The notes: a model not told the origin generated them from the sequence alone. 64,000 nucleotides of DNA from Epiperipatus broadwayi (GCA_028023455.1 JAQFVV010006313.1:2118992-2182991); one strand, 5' to 3'. Positions 1-13,184 are shown, counted from the stretch's first letter. A program made the numbers and translations.

Positions 1-3000
1 GATTATTTAAAGTTGTTACACATTACTGCACGGAAGGAAAACCAAACCAGTAAATAACTTTAAAAAGAAAAATAAATATGTTAAGTGTGATAAAATTCTA
101 CCAATGTCCAAGGAAAAAATTATCTGGATTTTAAATGTAAATAAATGATTCTTGTTATACTTTATTTGAAATGCTTACAGAATAAATTAATAAAGGTCTT
201 GAAAAAGTTCGTTTTTGAAGATTACAATAACTTAAAGAATTATTCAAGAAAAGTATCTCCAGAAAAATGTATAAACTAACTTTAAGCATGATACACTTGG
301 AAGTGGGAATTTTAATTGCCTCGTTAATTATCAGTACATAAATCATCAAATAATATTTGCTTTTGAATATGTATTGAATGTTGCTCATTGTACATCTAAC
401 AAGAATAAAATATATATGCGTTATCTGGAATGTTTGCTAATCACAATATTCATTCTTGAGAATTGTTTTTATTATTCTAACTCACCAGGATAAAATAACT
501 TGAACAAATAGGATAAAAAGTTAATGGATAAGAATGTACACTTATTTTGTTTATATAAGTGCTGTGTTATGTTTATCATGTACGTAATGTGTTGTTTGGG
601 AAATTTATTTTAAACATATACGTTTTATGGTGGCATTAAAGAAAAAGGGAAAAGATGTGCAAAATATATACATCTATTATATGTATTTTATTTTATTTTT
701 AGTTAAGAGAAAACTAGAAAATACATATACCGTTTATTTAGAGAGAGTGATAAAAAACTATTTACTTCTCTCATATTTTAAAACTAATTTTTAAGATATA
801 TTAATAAAGAGATAAAGATACAGACATTTAATCAAAAAGATATATATTGGCATGACTGAATTATTTTCTGATATAAAAGAAAATTTGATATAGGCCTTTT
901 TCATTTTTGTAAATTTGTATAAAAATGAACTTGTCCACTTTGAATACAAATGCAGGTTTGATCTTAATTGCTTAAATATGTCATGCTCTCTTTAAAAAAA
1001 GTATAGTTGTCATTCTAAAATGATTAACAATCATTGGACATAGGTATTTTGGTTTGGCTGTTAATACATTAATGGTTTTACATTATACAATGGAATATGT
1101 AGATTTTCACTGTTATTGTTGGTATTGTTTTGTCTTGCTATGATATTGAGAATGACTAGTGACAGCTTTGAATTAATAGGATGTTTCAATTGAATGGCAT
1201 CCAATATATTAATATTTATATGGAGCATAGGCTGATGGAGTGTCACCTACGGCTAATTTCATGAGAGAAAAGATGGATACAGTCTGAGCAGTAATAAGTA
1301 TAAATAATCCTAAAAAGAAAGAACATCTATGGTTTGAATTCTAGTCTTTTCATGGTGAGGTAAGGCCCACACACATGCATATACCCATTAAAAGGTAGTA
1401 GAATCAACCAGATTATTACACAACTGTCATGTTGTTTTATAAAGTCTCCCATCTTAGTGTTAAATTCCTCATGATAATATAGAGATATTTTTTCCACCGT
1501 GTATGGTGAAGTATAATAGGTCCAGATCATATAGCAAGTATAAAATAATATTAAATTTAGGAATACTCATCTAGCATAGTGTTTTCTTAATTGAAATGGT
1601 GTTTATGATGTTGTGGGATCATCATCAGTTGTTGACAGACCAGAACAAAATCTATTAATGATGGTAAAAAATTTTAAATGTAAAAGTAAGAGATGCACAT
1701 TGGCAGAATGGATTCTTTTTCATCAAATAATGATGTGACAATAGAAGTAAAAGATCAGTTATGTATTCAAGGGTTGAGCTTGGAACATAGGTGACGCTTA
1801 ATGAAATCTATGTGTATTTGACTTTTAATGTCTAGTCTTCAATTAATGCACTAAACTTATTTATTTCAAAGTTAAATAAGTTAGTAATTGCACAGAATAT
1901 GATAACTGCCCTTATCATATTCTGATAAAAGTAAGGGTTTTAGGAAAATGCAATATTTTTAAAATTTTGTCTGAATTCTACATTTATATTTGGTGCATAT
2001 CCTAAAGTTCTAAGTATACTGCTAGTTATAAATTTAAGTGCTAGTTAGCTTAAATAAGTTTTAGTATCTTATTCTTAAAAATATGCCAAAGAGTAACAAA
2101 TGATATTGTGAATATTATTTTCTAAGCTGGTTACATCATTTGCTGAGTATATGGTCAAGGGGATAATAAGTATTTGTCCCATCCATAAATTATTTTAACA
2201 GATTAGTTTTATTTCATGCCATATCTGTGAATTAAAAATATGTACATAGTGTAAATAAAGTTTGTTGTATTTAAAAATTTATGTAGTTGCATGTAATCTT
2301 ATTGCTAATTACCCCATTTATACACTATTATTTTTATTGCTATCAACCTACCAGAAGATTATAAATTGAAATCATCATCAACCAATATAGTACTATTAAC
2401 TATATTATGCTATATCATAATAATTTTTGGTAAGCCTTATGATTTATTGGTACATCTAATGCATTATCACACAATAATCAAAATGTTAATAACCTGTAGT
2501 TCAGATCATTTTATAAACATAGTCTTGATTTGATTGATTTAGTTAAATCTGCAGAGCTTTCATTCACTGATCTTAATCACATGGTTTATAATTATTTAAG
2601 AAAAGGAATTTGGTAAGTGACTGTGTTTTAATTATTAAAAAGTCATTCCCAGTCATAAATTTTAAAGTTTATATTAGTTATAAAGTTTCTTTAGAATTCC
2701 TAAATACTTAAATTGAGTTTATATTGAGAGCTGTTGTGTGCATTATGTTTGGGTAGTGGTAAAATCCCTCTTACTGACCCAAATATAGTTGATATCATGA
2801 TTTTGAATGTTTGAACCCTGAGAAGAATTAGTTGTTAAATTTAAAGATAGAATTTAAATTTGTAATGAAATTTATATTTAGTCAATTGTTATAGTTAGAC
2901 TTGAAATAGATTACTTTCACTGTTTTATGAAAGTCAACTAAGCGTTAAGATGCAAATTATTATTATTATTTTTTTTTTGGTATAAAATGAATAGTTTGTT

Positions 3001-3095
3001 TTATCTTCATGATAGATATTCTGGTTGTGTCAAGCTTGAAATCCCTATTTTTATTTAGCTTATTTTTTTTACCATTTAATACCATATTAGTTTAT
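1..3095. other. gene-free A+T-rich DNA
   Basis: No gene or known element is recognised. The longest open stretches (77 codons at 155-388 minus, 67 at 1327-1530 minus) have compositions expected of random A+T-rich sequence and match no domain I know. Confidence 0.6.
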
Positions 3096-3099
3096 AATT

Positions 3100-3480
3100 T
3101 AAGATTTCAGTCTCCGTCATCAACATTGTTCTTCAATTTCATCTTGATCCATTCTTTTATTTATTCATTCTCATTTGACATTAATTCATTATTATAATTG
3201 ATTGTTCATACATTAACTTTTATTCATTTATAATCTCAACTCTTCACTAACTCTTATTTTATCATCATCTTAATCATTCATTATTCTCATACATCTTCAT
3301 TTTTTTCTCTTAATTCTTTGACTCATTTAATTTCACTATTTAATGATTACTTCTTTCCATCATCCATTTAGTCATTTACATCATAATTTACTCATTATTT
3401 CATTTATATGTTTAATTTTATAATTATTCCAGAGATACAATTATTAATCATTTATTAATTTGCTGAATTCCAAATTCAAC
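3100..3480. repeat. degenerate TCATT-rich low-complexity tract
   Basis: About 380 bases of one strand are dominated by variants of TTCAT, TCATC and TTTATTCA, with almost no G. It reads as an old, decayed pentanucleotide-like tandem repeat. The open frame at 3009-3197 lies in this tract and is not treated as a gene. Confidence 0.5.
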
Positions 3481-3679
3481 TCATCTCATTTTGTTTGTGG
3501 ATTTCAGGGTTGGTTTGACCAGAAGTTTTTATCTTTATTAGTCAACTTGTGATCTTCTTTAGATCGACAGTTTCATGCTACTTTTATTCAATTTAGGAAT
3601 CATTTCGTTAGTTTTGCATTTTTGTTTCTTCATGCTTATATTCTTGATCATGTGAGTATGTTAGGTTCCATAAGAGAAT

Positions 3680-3908
3680 TTAATCACTAAAATGTGCGGT
3701 ATGATTCATCGGTGACCAGTTAGATCAGGAAGCTAGGTTACAGATGCGATTATGGTGCTTGCCAATGTGACATGACTGTTTAGTAGATGAAGGCTGGCTG
3801 TTGCCAGGTTACAGTTGCAATTATGCTGACTGATGTGGATGGCATGATGATTGGCTGTAGCTAGGGTGCAATAGTGATTATAATGCCTAAAACGTGATAT
3901 GATTCATT
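3680..3908. repeat. degenerate minisatellite, about 60-65 bp unit
   Basis: Three to four diverged units follow one another. Each carries a variant of GCTAGGTTACAG (GAAGCTAGGTTACAG, TTGCCAGGTTACAG, TAGCTAGGGTGCAA), then GATTATGGTGC-like and GTGACATGAC-like segments. Spacing is about 60-65 bp. The block is more G+C-rich than its surroundings. Confidence 0.5.
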
Positions 3909-3910
3909 TA

Positions 3911-4050
3911 TAGTACAGTGGTCTTGGGAGAAGGTTACAATATATATATATATATTGAAGCAGTTGGATCTGAGTTCGATCCTAGCTTCATGACATCTAG
4001 CCATAAGCCCACTTCAAACCCTAGTACTAATCTTAAATTTCTGATGCAAT
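3911..4050 (+). other. possible tRNA-derived (SINE-like) fragment
   Basis: GAGTTCGATCCTAG near 3973 resembles a pol III B box. Upstream, ACAGTGGTCTTGGGAG may be a worn A-box region, separated from it by a short AT run. No tail or target duplication was found, so this is tentative. Confidence 0.2.
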
Positions 4051-4435
4051 GGGGCTTTATACATTCAATCCACGCTAATTTCCATAAAGGAAACTTATTT
4101 TATAAATGCGTATTAAAATTCATTCTTTCAGATTTAAATTGATCAATTCTATTAATAAATTCATGAAAATTATTCATGAATTTATATATATTACAACTGC
4201 ATGGATTGTGCATATATATTTGTAAATATTTAAATATATATAATTGTTCGAAAGTTTCATTGTGTCGGGACTATTTGTTTTTTTACTTTTGAATAATTTG
4301 TTAAAGTTTTAATGATTAAAAGCTACATTCTTTCGATAAGCTTTCAGATTTTTCCTTTCCAAAAACAACAGTTAAAGTTTTATTAATTAGAAAAAAGATA
4401 AGGATTTCCTAATTAAAATCATTTTCTGATTTTAA

Positions 4436-4465
4436 GAATTCATTTTCTAATTAGAAAATGAATTC
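4436..4465. repeat. perfect 30-bp palindrome
   Basis: The 15-base arms GAATTCATTTTCTAA and TTAGAAAATGAATTC meet with no spacer. It could extrude as a cruciform. No function is assigned. Confidence 0.8.
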
Positions 4466-4469
4466 AAGT

Positions 4470-5130
4470 TGATGAGTTTGAAAGCCTTATCGAAGGAATG
4501 TATCTAAAACCAACCAGTAAATCTAAAAACATTGATAATGAAAGAAGTGCTAGCCTTAAGGCATCAGAGGACAGTATATATAGCTCTGAAAAGTTTGGGA
4601 AAAAAGAAAGCCATCTTTGTTGTAGAGAAGTGCAGTAAACTATGTGTGTTTTAAATAGTGTTTTGATCATGGTAAGGGCTAAACATCAGGAATCTGGCTA
4701 TCGGTTCCTGAAGTCCCCTGAAAACCTTCAATGGAGCTGCTGAATCTTTTCCAGACCAATCATGCTGCTAAAATAATGAAAATCAATAAAATGCTGTTCA
4801 AGTAATCGATCAAATGCATGCCTACGTTTTTACCAACTCGGACGAGTAACCTAAGGATTCAGCCCGGAAGAAATGGGTAATATATTTCCATAATGAACCT
4901 TAAACTTTCTGGCCAGTTCCGAACTTTACACTCCCTTTAAGAGCTCTTTTCATTCTATAAATGTAATAATCTCTATGTAACACCTTTTATTTATGCTATT
5001 TTAAATTAGTAATTTTCTCAATCTCTAGTCTTTAAATTTAACTTTCCTTCATTACTATGGCGGTTCATTCATTATATTATATATATCGTGTGATTTATTA
5101 ATGTCATTTATTTTTAATTATATGCCAATA
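4470..5130. other. no gene recognised
   Basis: 4680-4900 is noticeably richer in G+C than its flanks but gives no sustained or recognisable reading frame. Confidence 0.4.
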
Positions 5131-5132
5131 AA

Positions 5133-5255
5133 CTTTCGACTCGATGATCTCCTTTGTTTCCCTTGCTTTATGCAAATAATATAATATTAAATCTAATAGT
5201 AATTCTCGCCCATTAGAACTAAATTTATATGTTCTATTAATCATCGAGTCGAAAG
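5133..5255. repeat. 16-bp perfect inverted repeat around a 91-bp spacer
   Basis: CTTTCGACTCGATGAT at 5133-5148 is the exact reverse complement of 5240-5255. The spacer is A+T-rich without an ORF. It may be the ends of a small transposon, but no target duplication flanks it. Confidence 0.55.
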
Positions 5256-5259
5256 AAAT

Positions 5260-6340
5260 TATTAAATGTTTACTATTTTTATAATTAGCTAATAATAAAT
5301 TATTAGCTCCATTTTTAATCTATGCCCCAGCTATTTTCTTGTTTTACCAATATTTATTTATTAATATATATAATGTTAAAATATTCTGCAAAGGGTTGAG
5401 AAAGGGATCAACTAAATATATTCTAATTTGGATTTCTGTTATTTTTTATTAAGATTCAGGAAGGGCACGATGTTTGGGGGCATAATTTATAAATGTGTTG
5501 AAATAGTTTTATATAAAAGCTCGTTGACTTTAATTAATTTGATCAAGTCATCATGTAGAGCATTCTATAATTGGGTTTTATTTTTCAAATGATGACTATC
5601 AAGTCATCATCTTCGAACATTGCTGACGTAGGGCAATCTTCTGCTCTGTCAGGCTGGTCGGTGATAATATTTCTGTTATTTTAAATTATCGAGGAAGAGA
5701 GCATTTCCTCTCCTGTTCATATTAGTCAAAGGGCATAAGACTTGTCATATGCAAGCCGCCATAGGACTTATGTTATCGACCAGCTATCGTCTTTCAATTT
5801 CATTTTATAGCTCAAAATCCATCAGCACTTTTGCCTCTCTGTTCCGGTAAAGCCCGCTCTGATGCTCGTAATTCATGATGAAGTGATTTAAATTAAAGTC
5901 CAACAAATTCTCAGTAAATAAGTTTTCCAATAAAGATTAAAGTTATGCCCTAAATATGTATCTTGCTCTTTGTGAATGGATTTGCGAATGTGAAAATAAA
6001 TCTCACATTCTTTCATATAAAATTAGAGTAACAAATTTCCTTTACTAATGAATACCTTTATCTGCCTTTATTTTCTTGTTGGAGGCATAGACATAGATTT
6101 TCAAATATTGCATAATATTTATTGGCATATAATAAGGACCACCACTCTTATCATAATCATAAACTTTGTTTAAGGACTAGAATTAATTCATATAATCATT
6201 ATTTAAAAATCAAACAAAATAAACTATTATTATTAAATATTTTCTAAACACACTTGGTTTCTTAGTTCTTAATTCTTTCATAATTATTTTAATGTTAATA
6301 CTTGCTGCCTGTGTTGGCAACCTGAACATATACATATGAT
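5260..6340. other. no gene recognised
   Basis: 5620-5880 is a patch of mixed composition with short inverted words (CATAAG near 5735, CTTATG near 5770). No coding frame or known element is visible. Confidence 0.4.
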
Positions 6341-6379
6341 TCGATTTAAAATTATCTTAGTTAATTGATTATCCAAAAT

Positions 6380-6550
6380 TAGTGTCAGTTCAGGGGTCTC
6401 TAATCCTCACCAACCGTTGAGCTAGTTTCTTGGCGCATAGCACTGTGCCATCGATTTATACTAATCTAAGCTAGTGAGTTGGGTTTGAATTCAGTTTGAA
6501 CCGCCTGAGTTTGGATCCGACTTGCATTCAGGTGATGGGTTTTTCAACTG
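6380..6550 (+). other. G+C-richer segment with B-box-like words, possible old SINE
   Basis: GGGTTTGAATTC, GTTTGAACC and GTTTGGATCC lie close together downstream of CTTGGCGCATAGCAC. The layout is like a decayed tRNA-derived repeat, followed by an AT-rich tail. It is too diverged to assign. Confidence 0.2.
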
Positions 6551-6551
6551 G

Positions 6552-6641
6552 TACAATATATATATATATGTATGTAAATTTATATAATATATATTTACAA
6601 TATATATATATATGTATGTAAATTTATATAATATATATTTG
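6552..6641. repeat. two-copy tandem repeat, 44-bp unit
   Basis: The unit ACAATATATATATATATGTA continues through TGTAAATTTATATAATATAT and is repeated almost exactly once. It is a recent local duplication. The frame at 6595-6777 is a by-product. Confidence 0.8.
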
Positions 6642-7168
6642 TATGAGGTATAGTGTTACCCAGATGAGATCTAACTGCATTTGGTATAATATATATTGTA
6701 CCGAAGTACATTGATATTAAATTAATTTTATGAGTTCTATGTTTTAAAACAGTGTTTCCCAACCTTTTTTGGCTCACGTACCACTTGGTAGTACATCAAG
6801 CTAAATTGTACCACTTCGTAAAAATGATTGTATTTTGTAAAATTTGTTATTGCGAGTGTGTTATTTTATTTGCATTATAAATATTATAGGGTGACCATGT
6901 ATGTATTCACATCTCATAATGAGACAAATTACACTGAAACACACCTAAATATCACACCAGATTATAAACTCACTGAAATTATAAACTCACTGTAACATAT
7001 TTATATGTATGTGTTTGTTCAAAGTTTCATATTTTTTCCAAAATAATTTATTAAAAGATTACATTATTACATTAAAGGATATTTGGTACATATTTTGTTC
7101 AAAGTGTTTTCTCATTCCTTCATTTCGTTTTCCTGAATAGGAGTCTGTTTTCTCTTTTTTGGAGCATC

Positions 7169-7450
7169 TTACTTTTGGTTGGGCCATGGAGAAGATAAAT
7201 CCAGCATGTCCCAAGTCATGGGAAAAATAACCTCAGGGATTATCAGGCTATCTCTTGTTCTTGTTTTCTTTATATTGTTCAGCATGAAGTTAATAGGATT
7301 AAAATTTTGATGATTAAATACTAGCTTACATCTAGTAATCCACAATAGATGATCAAGAATTAATGATAGACTAATTTCTGGGTATGATCCTTTTTTGATA
7401 CATTCTTTCAAATTAAATAATTTAGATTGATTTGCCTTGATCTGACTCAT
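7169..7450 (-). pseudogene. small unassigned ORF inside the hAT element
   Basis: The frame encodes 93 residues. The middle (LLWITRCKLVF, about residues 35-45) faintly resembles the IWxxRNxxxF pattern near the C-terminus of some LINE reverse-transcriptase proteins. It is not part of a hAT transposase as far as I can see. It could be a LINE fragment inserted into the element, or chance. Confidence 0.2.
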
Positions 7451-7841
7451 TATTTATCTACTATTTTGCCTACTAATAAATGGTTTTAATAAAAACACAA
7501 AATTATAAAAAAAAACAATTAGTATATTTTCTTATCATAAGCAAATATTTTTATAAAATAAATTTAATGGGATCTTTGTGCTTGTTTCAAACAACATAAT
7601 TTTTTGAAATTTGGTTCAAAAGATTCGGCGTATACCCTTAACCCTTTTCCCGCCTCTTACGAGGCTCCTCATAGACATCTGACATCACTCTAACTCTGCG
7701 AGTTTTTATACGAAAATATTCGTTCAATATGTTTTTAAATAGGTTTTTAAAAGCTCTATAAGATGGTGCCCTCTTCCGAATTCTTTTACAAGTAAAAAAT
7801 AAAAAAAAACTGCATTTAAAGCTAAACAAAGAAAGAAGCTT

Positions 7842-7900
7842 ATTGGTGATTGGCTCTCAGCCAGTTCTCAGTCGACAAAGACATTCTGATTGGCTGGAAA
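7842..7900. promoter_or_regulatory. cluster of three inverted CCAAT boxes
   Basis: ATTGG occurs three times within about 60 bp (in TTATTGGTGATTGGCTCTC and GATTGGCTGG), in an otherwise A+T-rich stretch inside the hAT element. Clustered CCAAT boxes are typical of RNA polymerase II promoters. This may be the remnant transposase promoter, though no TATA box or transcript start can be assigned. Confidence 0.25.
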
Positions 7901-8392
7901 AAACAAAGAAACCGCCTGATCAAAGAAAATAAAGATAAACGCTGAGATTTTCATTTTGAATGTGATTTAAGTATTAAAAAAAGGATAATTTGACAAATTA
8001 AAAATAATTTTTAAAAAATAAACTAAAAAAACAAAATTATTTTCGAAAAATATCGAAGATTTTTGTAAAAATATTGAAGCTGTAGTAAAAAGAAATATTT
8101 ACTTTTCTATAACATAAAAGTCGATCTTTTTGTTTATATTATAGCTTTTATGTTGCCGAAATTGAATATTTTAGAATAAATAAATAGCAATTTATTTTTG
8201 AAAGAACTTTCGTTCTCTTCATAACCTGAAAAATTAATAATATACTTTTTATAAACGTATCTGAGTTGAATTTAATATTATAGGCGAATATGTTTTAACA
8301 ATAGGCTTTGTCTTCAGTTTGTCAGTTGTCCAATTAAAAGATTTGATTTTTACCTCATACAACCAATAATATAATTAGCGGTTAAAAGGTTA

Positions 8393-8925
8393 AGTCTATA
8401 GCTGTGTTCAATCTGCTTCGATACTTATTTTTAAAAAAAATATATGAAGAAAAAGCTCTTGCTGCTAATTCTGTACTAGTAAATGGTAATAATAATTTAA
8501 GAGCTTTCTCAGAAAGTTGTTCATATTCTTTAATGTTTAACCAAAAATTAATTAGATTGTGTCATTTGAATTCTACTTGTAAAGTTCTGTCACATGATAA
8601 TTCTATTAAATTTTCTTTATCCTTTATTGATAATCATGTAGCTTTTTCTAAATTTTCTGTATAGAAGGTGTTTGAAATCCAATTATCATTTGTATTTTTG
8701 GGTTTTGGAAAATATTCCATGAAAGACAATTTTAATCCTGTTAAATGTGCTATTATATTTTCTCGTATATCTTGAGACAGACTAACCTTATTTTCAAACA
8801 AAAAAATATGTAGAGTTTCGAATACTTCCAGTTGATTGTTTTCGATACTTATCTATATTACTGTTTCCAAATATCTAATTTCTTAATCATACTTCCAATT
8901 TTATTGTTAACATTAAAGATCGTTA
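8393..8925 (-). pseudogene. hAT transposase, C-terminal part (dimerisation domain), broken
   Basis: Read on the minus strand, this gives a chain ending in the hAT-family dimerisation domain. Visible pieces are SFMEYFPKPK, then INFWLNIKEYEQLSEKALKL, LLPFTSTELAARAFSS and FKNKYRSRLN. The LLPF..T...A..AFS..K.KYR.RL pattern is the standard signature of ZBED5/SCAND3-like hAT transposases. Two TGA stops interrupt the frame (complement of 8634-8636 and 8572-8574). An upstream piece, KIGSMIKKLDIWKQ near 8900, sits in another frame, so there is also a frameshift. About 180 residues remain of a protein normally around 600, and the zinc finger and catalytic core are missing. Confidence 0.8.
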
Positions 8926-9109
8926 TCGACTGTACATTTTAACAACTTTACTGTATAATATTATTAATTAAAATAATTTTTATGAATTATAGGAAAAAAA
9001 CATTTCTATATTTTTATGATTTAATTTTTTTTATATCCGCCATTATTAATTATTTTTCGTGTACCACCAGTGGTACGCGTACCACAGGTTGGGAAACATT
9101 GTTTTAAAA

Positions 9110-12000
9110 TATAAAAATTTAAAATTAAGAGAATAAAATGTAAAAACTAAAGAGCAGGGGGGGAGGATTTGTATTAAATAAAATAAACTGTAAACGCTGT
9201 TTAAAATAATAATATTTTTTTTTGTTTAAAAAAGAAAAAAAAGTCTTGTAATAAAAAAATGATTTAATATTCTTTAAATGAATTTATAATAAAATAATAA
9301 AGAAATTTTGTTTTATCTTATAATAAAATAATTAAATATATGTGCATGTGTGTGTATGTAATTTCTTAATAAAAAATAGAAGCAAAAGCTGATTTTATTT
9401 CACGAGATAAAGGGCGCTGCTGCTAATAAAGTTTTCCATTGTTTAAAACAGTATAAATAGTTCAACATTTATTATTCTGGGTCTGACTTTCTCATTTTAA
9501 TAAAATATTTTTTGAAGTAATATTTCCAAAAAATGTTGCATTGTTAAAACCAATGTGTTTGTAGTCGACCGAAGCTGCTCTCTATGCATCTAAGATCTGT
9601 AATTAGTTCGGAAAGTGATCATGTTTAAATAGACTAAACGGACAGCATAGTGCAGGTACGCCAAACCAGCCACGAAAATCATACCACGTCACAGGATCTA
9701 TGGAGGAATCATCATCCATGAGTTAAAAAATCATTTCATTATGCTGTTTCTGTCGTATTTAAAAAATCCTAGGTAATTATTTGACTTTGATATCTTAACA
9801 TTCCCGATTTCTTCTTAAAATAAAATATAGACTTTATTAAAAAAACTTTGAACTTTATGAATTAAACTTAAAAAAATAAACTTTAAACTTCAAAAGATAA
9901 TATTTGCAATAATAAAATAAGTAAAAGCAGCTTCTATTAAATAATATTTTTGAAACAATGGCATGCACGTATGTGTGATTTGATTTTTTTAAACTTAAAA
10001 AAAAAAAGAAATAAAATATGATGTAACGTGTATAATTTATTTGCTAAAGTAATATATTAAAATGCTTTATTTTAATCTTTAAAAAAGAAGTGTGTGTGTG
10101 TTTCATTATAAGATAAAATGATTAATTTATTTTAAATAAAAAAAAAAAACACTTAAATTATTTTTCTTAAAATATTTGTTTATTTTGATATGTGTGGGTA
10201 AGTATAAATATTTATCTTTTTAATACAAGTAGGAAGGAAAAAATCTAATTATTAATAATCGTATTTCCGAAAAGATTTGCTAAGTTAAATCTATAAATGT
10301 TTTGGCATTCAGTATAATGCTATTATTATTGGTTTTAAAGGATTGAAGTATTATTTTGAATGGTTCGGGGAAATTATTTTAGCTTTTTAAAAAGTAGTAG
10401 TAGCTTCAAGGGGGCATTTAAGATACCTTTTGTTTGTCTATTAGTGGGTGGTTGGAAACCGATTGAGCTAGCGGGGATTTTTCATGTACCAAATTATGCT
10501 GATCAGATAGACATGCTAATTCTAATGAAATTAGCTGGCTCCTAAGGGATTTTATTTTCTACTTTAAAAAATAAAAATGAAATGTTTATTTGATTGGTGT
10601 ATATTTGGTAGTCGAGTGTTGAATGTTATTGGTAGTTCACTATTGATAATAGTTGACACTTTACCTGAAAATCAACCACTTTCTGGAAGGGAAGTTTAGG
10701 AGGACAAAATATAATAAAATATTAGTTAATATTTTTATTTGTCGATGGTTGTTGTTGTTTCCTGTAGTTTATAAGTAGTAAATTTAAGTGGTAGTAGTTT
10801 ATTGATTCGTGAGAGGTGGTTGGTTTAATATATACACATGGGCAGTGGATGTATGAAATAGTTACCTTTATATTATTATTTGATAATGTATCTTATTCTA
10901 GAAAATACATTCCTGTTACAGTATATATAAATTAATAATTAGTATTTTATAAGTAGAGCTATTTAATTAATCAGACCTTTTAAGTTTTGTTAGTTTTCTA
11001 ACTTTTATTTCTTTTTCTGTTAAGTCGTCACTATGTATAGTTAATACAATGTGATGGCATTCTCCTCAAATAGGAACAATTTCAATTCATTTGATAACAT
11101 CTTATATGACAGGAAAAATGCACTGAAGGAAATATGTGTAATAATCAACGATAACTCTAGAACAATATGTCTAGCCAAAGTTCACATTTTCAAAATATCA
11201 CACTTAATTATTTCTCACAAAAGTGAGGAAGTTTTTTTATTATTCATCTTCAAACATTTTATGAAACAGTATATATATGTTAAAGCGTTTGTCTTGTATG
11301 GGTAAGTAATATGAAATGAATTTTATTTTAATTCACGTATATTGAAAGCATAATCAACCATGGATTAATTAAAATAAAATAAGGAAGAATAACAATATGT
11401 AAAAAGTGTCCTTCATACACTAAATATAGAAAAAGAAGTGCACAAATAAAAAATGTTTAAGACTTATGTCAGTTTGACTAAATTTGTATATTACAAATAT
11501 GTAGTATAATTCTTTTTTGAATCTTTTTTAAAAAGAAAAATATATCTAAACTATGCCAGGTATAAACATTCTTTTAAAACTAGACAATGAAAACATATTA
11601 AAAATAATATTAAAATTATTCCGAACTTTCTGAATTAGTTTAATGAAATTAAGTTATCATTTTAAATATTAATAAACTATTGACATCTTTTAAGAATGAT
11701 ATATTTCAAAATAGATTAGAAATTAATGTTTTACTATAAAACACTTACCTAACAATATTTATTGCGATCAGTTCAGATATAAAGAAAAATAAAAATGATT
11801 AAAAAAATTACCTCATCAGAAGAACGAAATAAAATAAAATAATATTACTTATTAGTAAAAATATACTGAAAATGAAAATAAGATAAAAATGTAACAATAT
11901 ATTATATATGGAGGAATTTCTTCTAATGGCAGGCTCTACAATTCTCAAAATGTGCATATTGCAGAATGATTATGCAATTTTACATGCTATCATGAGAGAA
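9110..12000. other. gene-free A+T-rich DNA
   Basis: Contains many A and T runs. The frames at 10360-10545 and 11051-11305 (61 and 84 codons) have no recognisable domain and are treated as chance. Confidence 0.5.
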
Positions 12001-12005
12001 CGAAG

Positions 12006-12042
12006 AATATATATATATATAGAGATAGATAGATAGATAATG
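12006..12042. repeat. compound microsatellite TA / GA / TAGA
   Basis: About 16 bases of alternating TA run into AGAG and then ATAGATAGATAGATAA. Confidence 0.8.
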
Positions 12043-12565
12043 ACACATAAATACAAGGATGATTCTTTAATGAATGTTTGATGAATATATAAAAATGCAT
12101 ATTACATAACTTGATATAAACATAACTACAATAGCATTATCAATGGTAATGAAAGATTGTGTAATTGAAAAAAGGAAATGTCAAATTAAATCTATAAAAA
12201 TTAGAAAAACTATAAAATAACTTTCTTATACATATTTAAAAAAATACAGCTACATGTATTTAAAAATGACAAATTTTAGTCTCATATTAAAATGACATTT
12301 TTATTTGTATAGTTTTAAAAGAATTCCATCTTACCCATGCAAAGAAAAGTTTTTAGTTAGTTTCAAATATATAGTAAAGAAGGACAACAGAGTAATGCTT
12401 TATTCAAAAAAATTTCAGTGCAGATGTTACAATTAATTATATATATTGACCAGGATTCTCTATCCACTTCAAAAGTTTGATCACAAAATTTAAAAGAGCT
12501 TTTGTATATTTTTTTAAGTTTCTAAAAGAAAGTTATATCAAAGTTTTATATAATATTATTTTATG

Positions 12566-12602
12566 TATTAAGAGTATGTGACATAACACACATACTCTTT
12601 AT
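12566..12602. repeat. short hairpin, arms AAAGAGTATGTG-like
   Basis: AAGAGTATGTG (from 12569) and CACATACTCTT (to about 12600) are perfect reverse complements separated by ACATAACA. It would form an 11-bp stem. No function is assigned. Confidence 0.6.
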
Positions 12603-13184
12603 ATTTGCTTTTGTGATTTTTTAATAATTAAATTGTACTTTAAAATCTCATTTTTTGGATTTTGTTTTGTAAAACATTTTAATTTAAAATTCTAATTTTT
12701 TTGAAAGCTTTTAGTTGTAAAAAAAAGTTAATTGCATTCTTGTTTTGTTAATTGTAATCTATTTTAATTTATTTTGAAATGAGTGGAAATTTAATTTTGT
12801 ATTAATTAACTTTTAAATAAGATACAAGCCCTGGCCAGAATTCTTAATTAAGATTAATATGAGATAGAGATTAGCCATGGATTAAAACTTATAATTAAAA
12901 AAGAAAGATTATGCAAGAGATAAAAGAGCATATCAATGGTCCAAAAGTCTTAGACTTATTCTTGGCTTGACTTACACTACTCTGCTTAAAAACAGTATGG
13001 ACTCAGGTTATTTTTATTCTGCTGATTCATTATTATTCAATTATATTAGTCTGCAGAGAGTCTTATTCGGTTTACAGTACTGCCATATATTTAAAAGATT
13101 ACTGTTCTCATCTTCTGAATGCCATTGATTATATTATATTCTGCTGCCTATCATTAAGATATATTGCTAATTAGTTATTATCAC

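Larger units (their letters stand above)
6750..9101. mobile_element. hAT transposon (Charlie/ZBED5-like), degenerate
   Basis: The 2,352-bp element begins CAGTGTTTCCCAACC and ends GGTTGGGAAACATTG. These are typical terminal inverted repeats of Charlie-type hAT elements. Subterminal GTACCAC/GTGGTAC words occur at both ends. It is flanked by perfect 8-bp direct repeats TTTTAAAA (6742-6749 and 9102-9109), the target-duplication length expected for hAT. The only recognisable coding part is the C-terminal region of the transposase near the right end, on the minus strand, with stops. N-terminal and catalytic parts are absent, so the copy is internally deleted and cannot move by itself. The remainder (about 6.8-8.4 kb) has no recognised gene. 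Confidence 0.85.
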
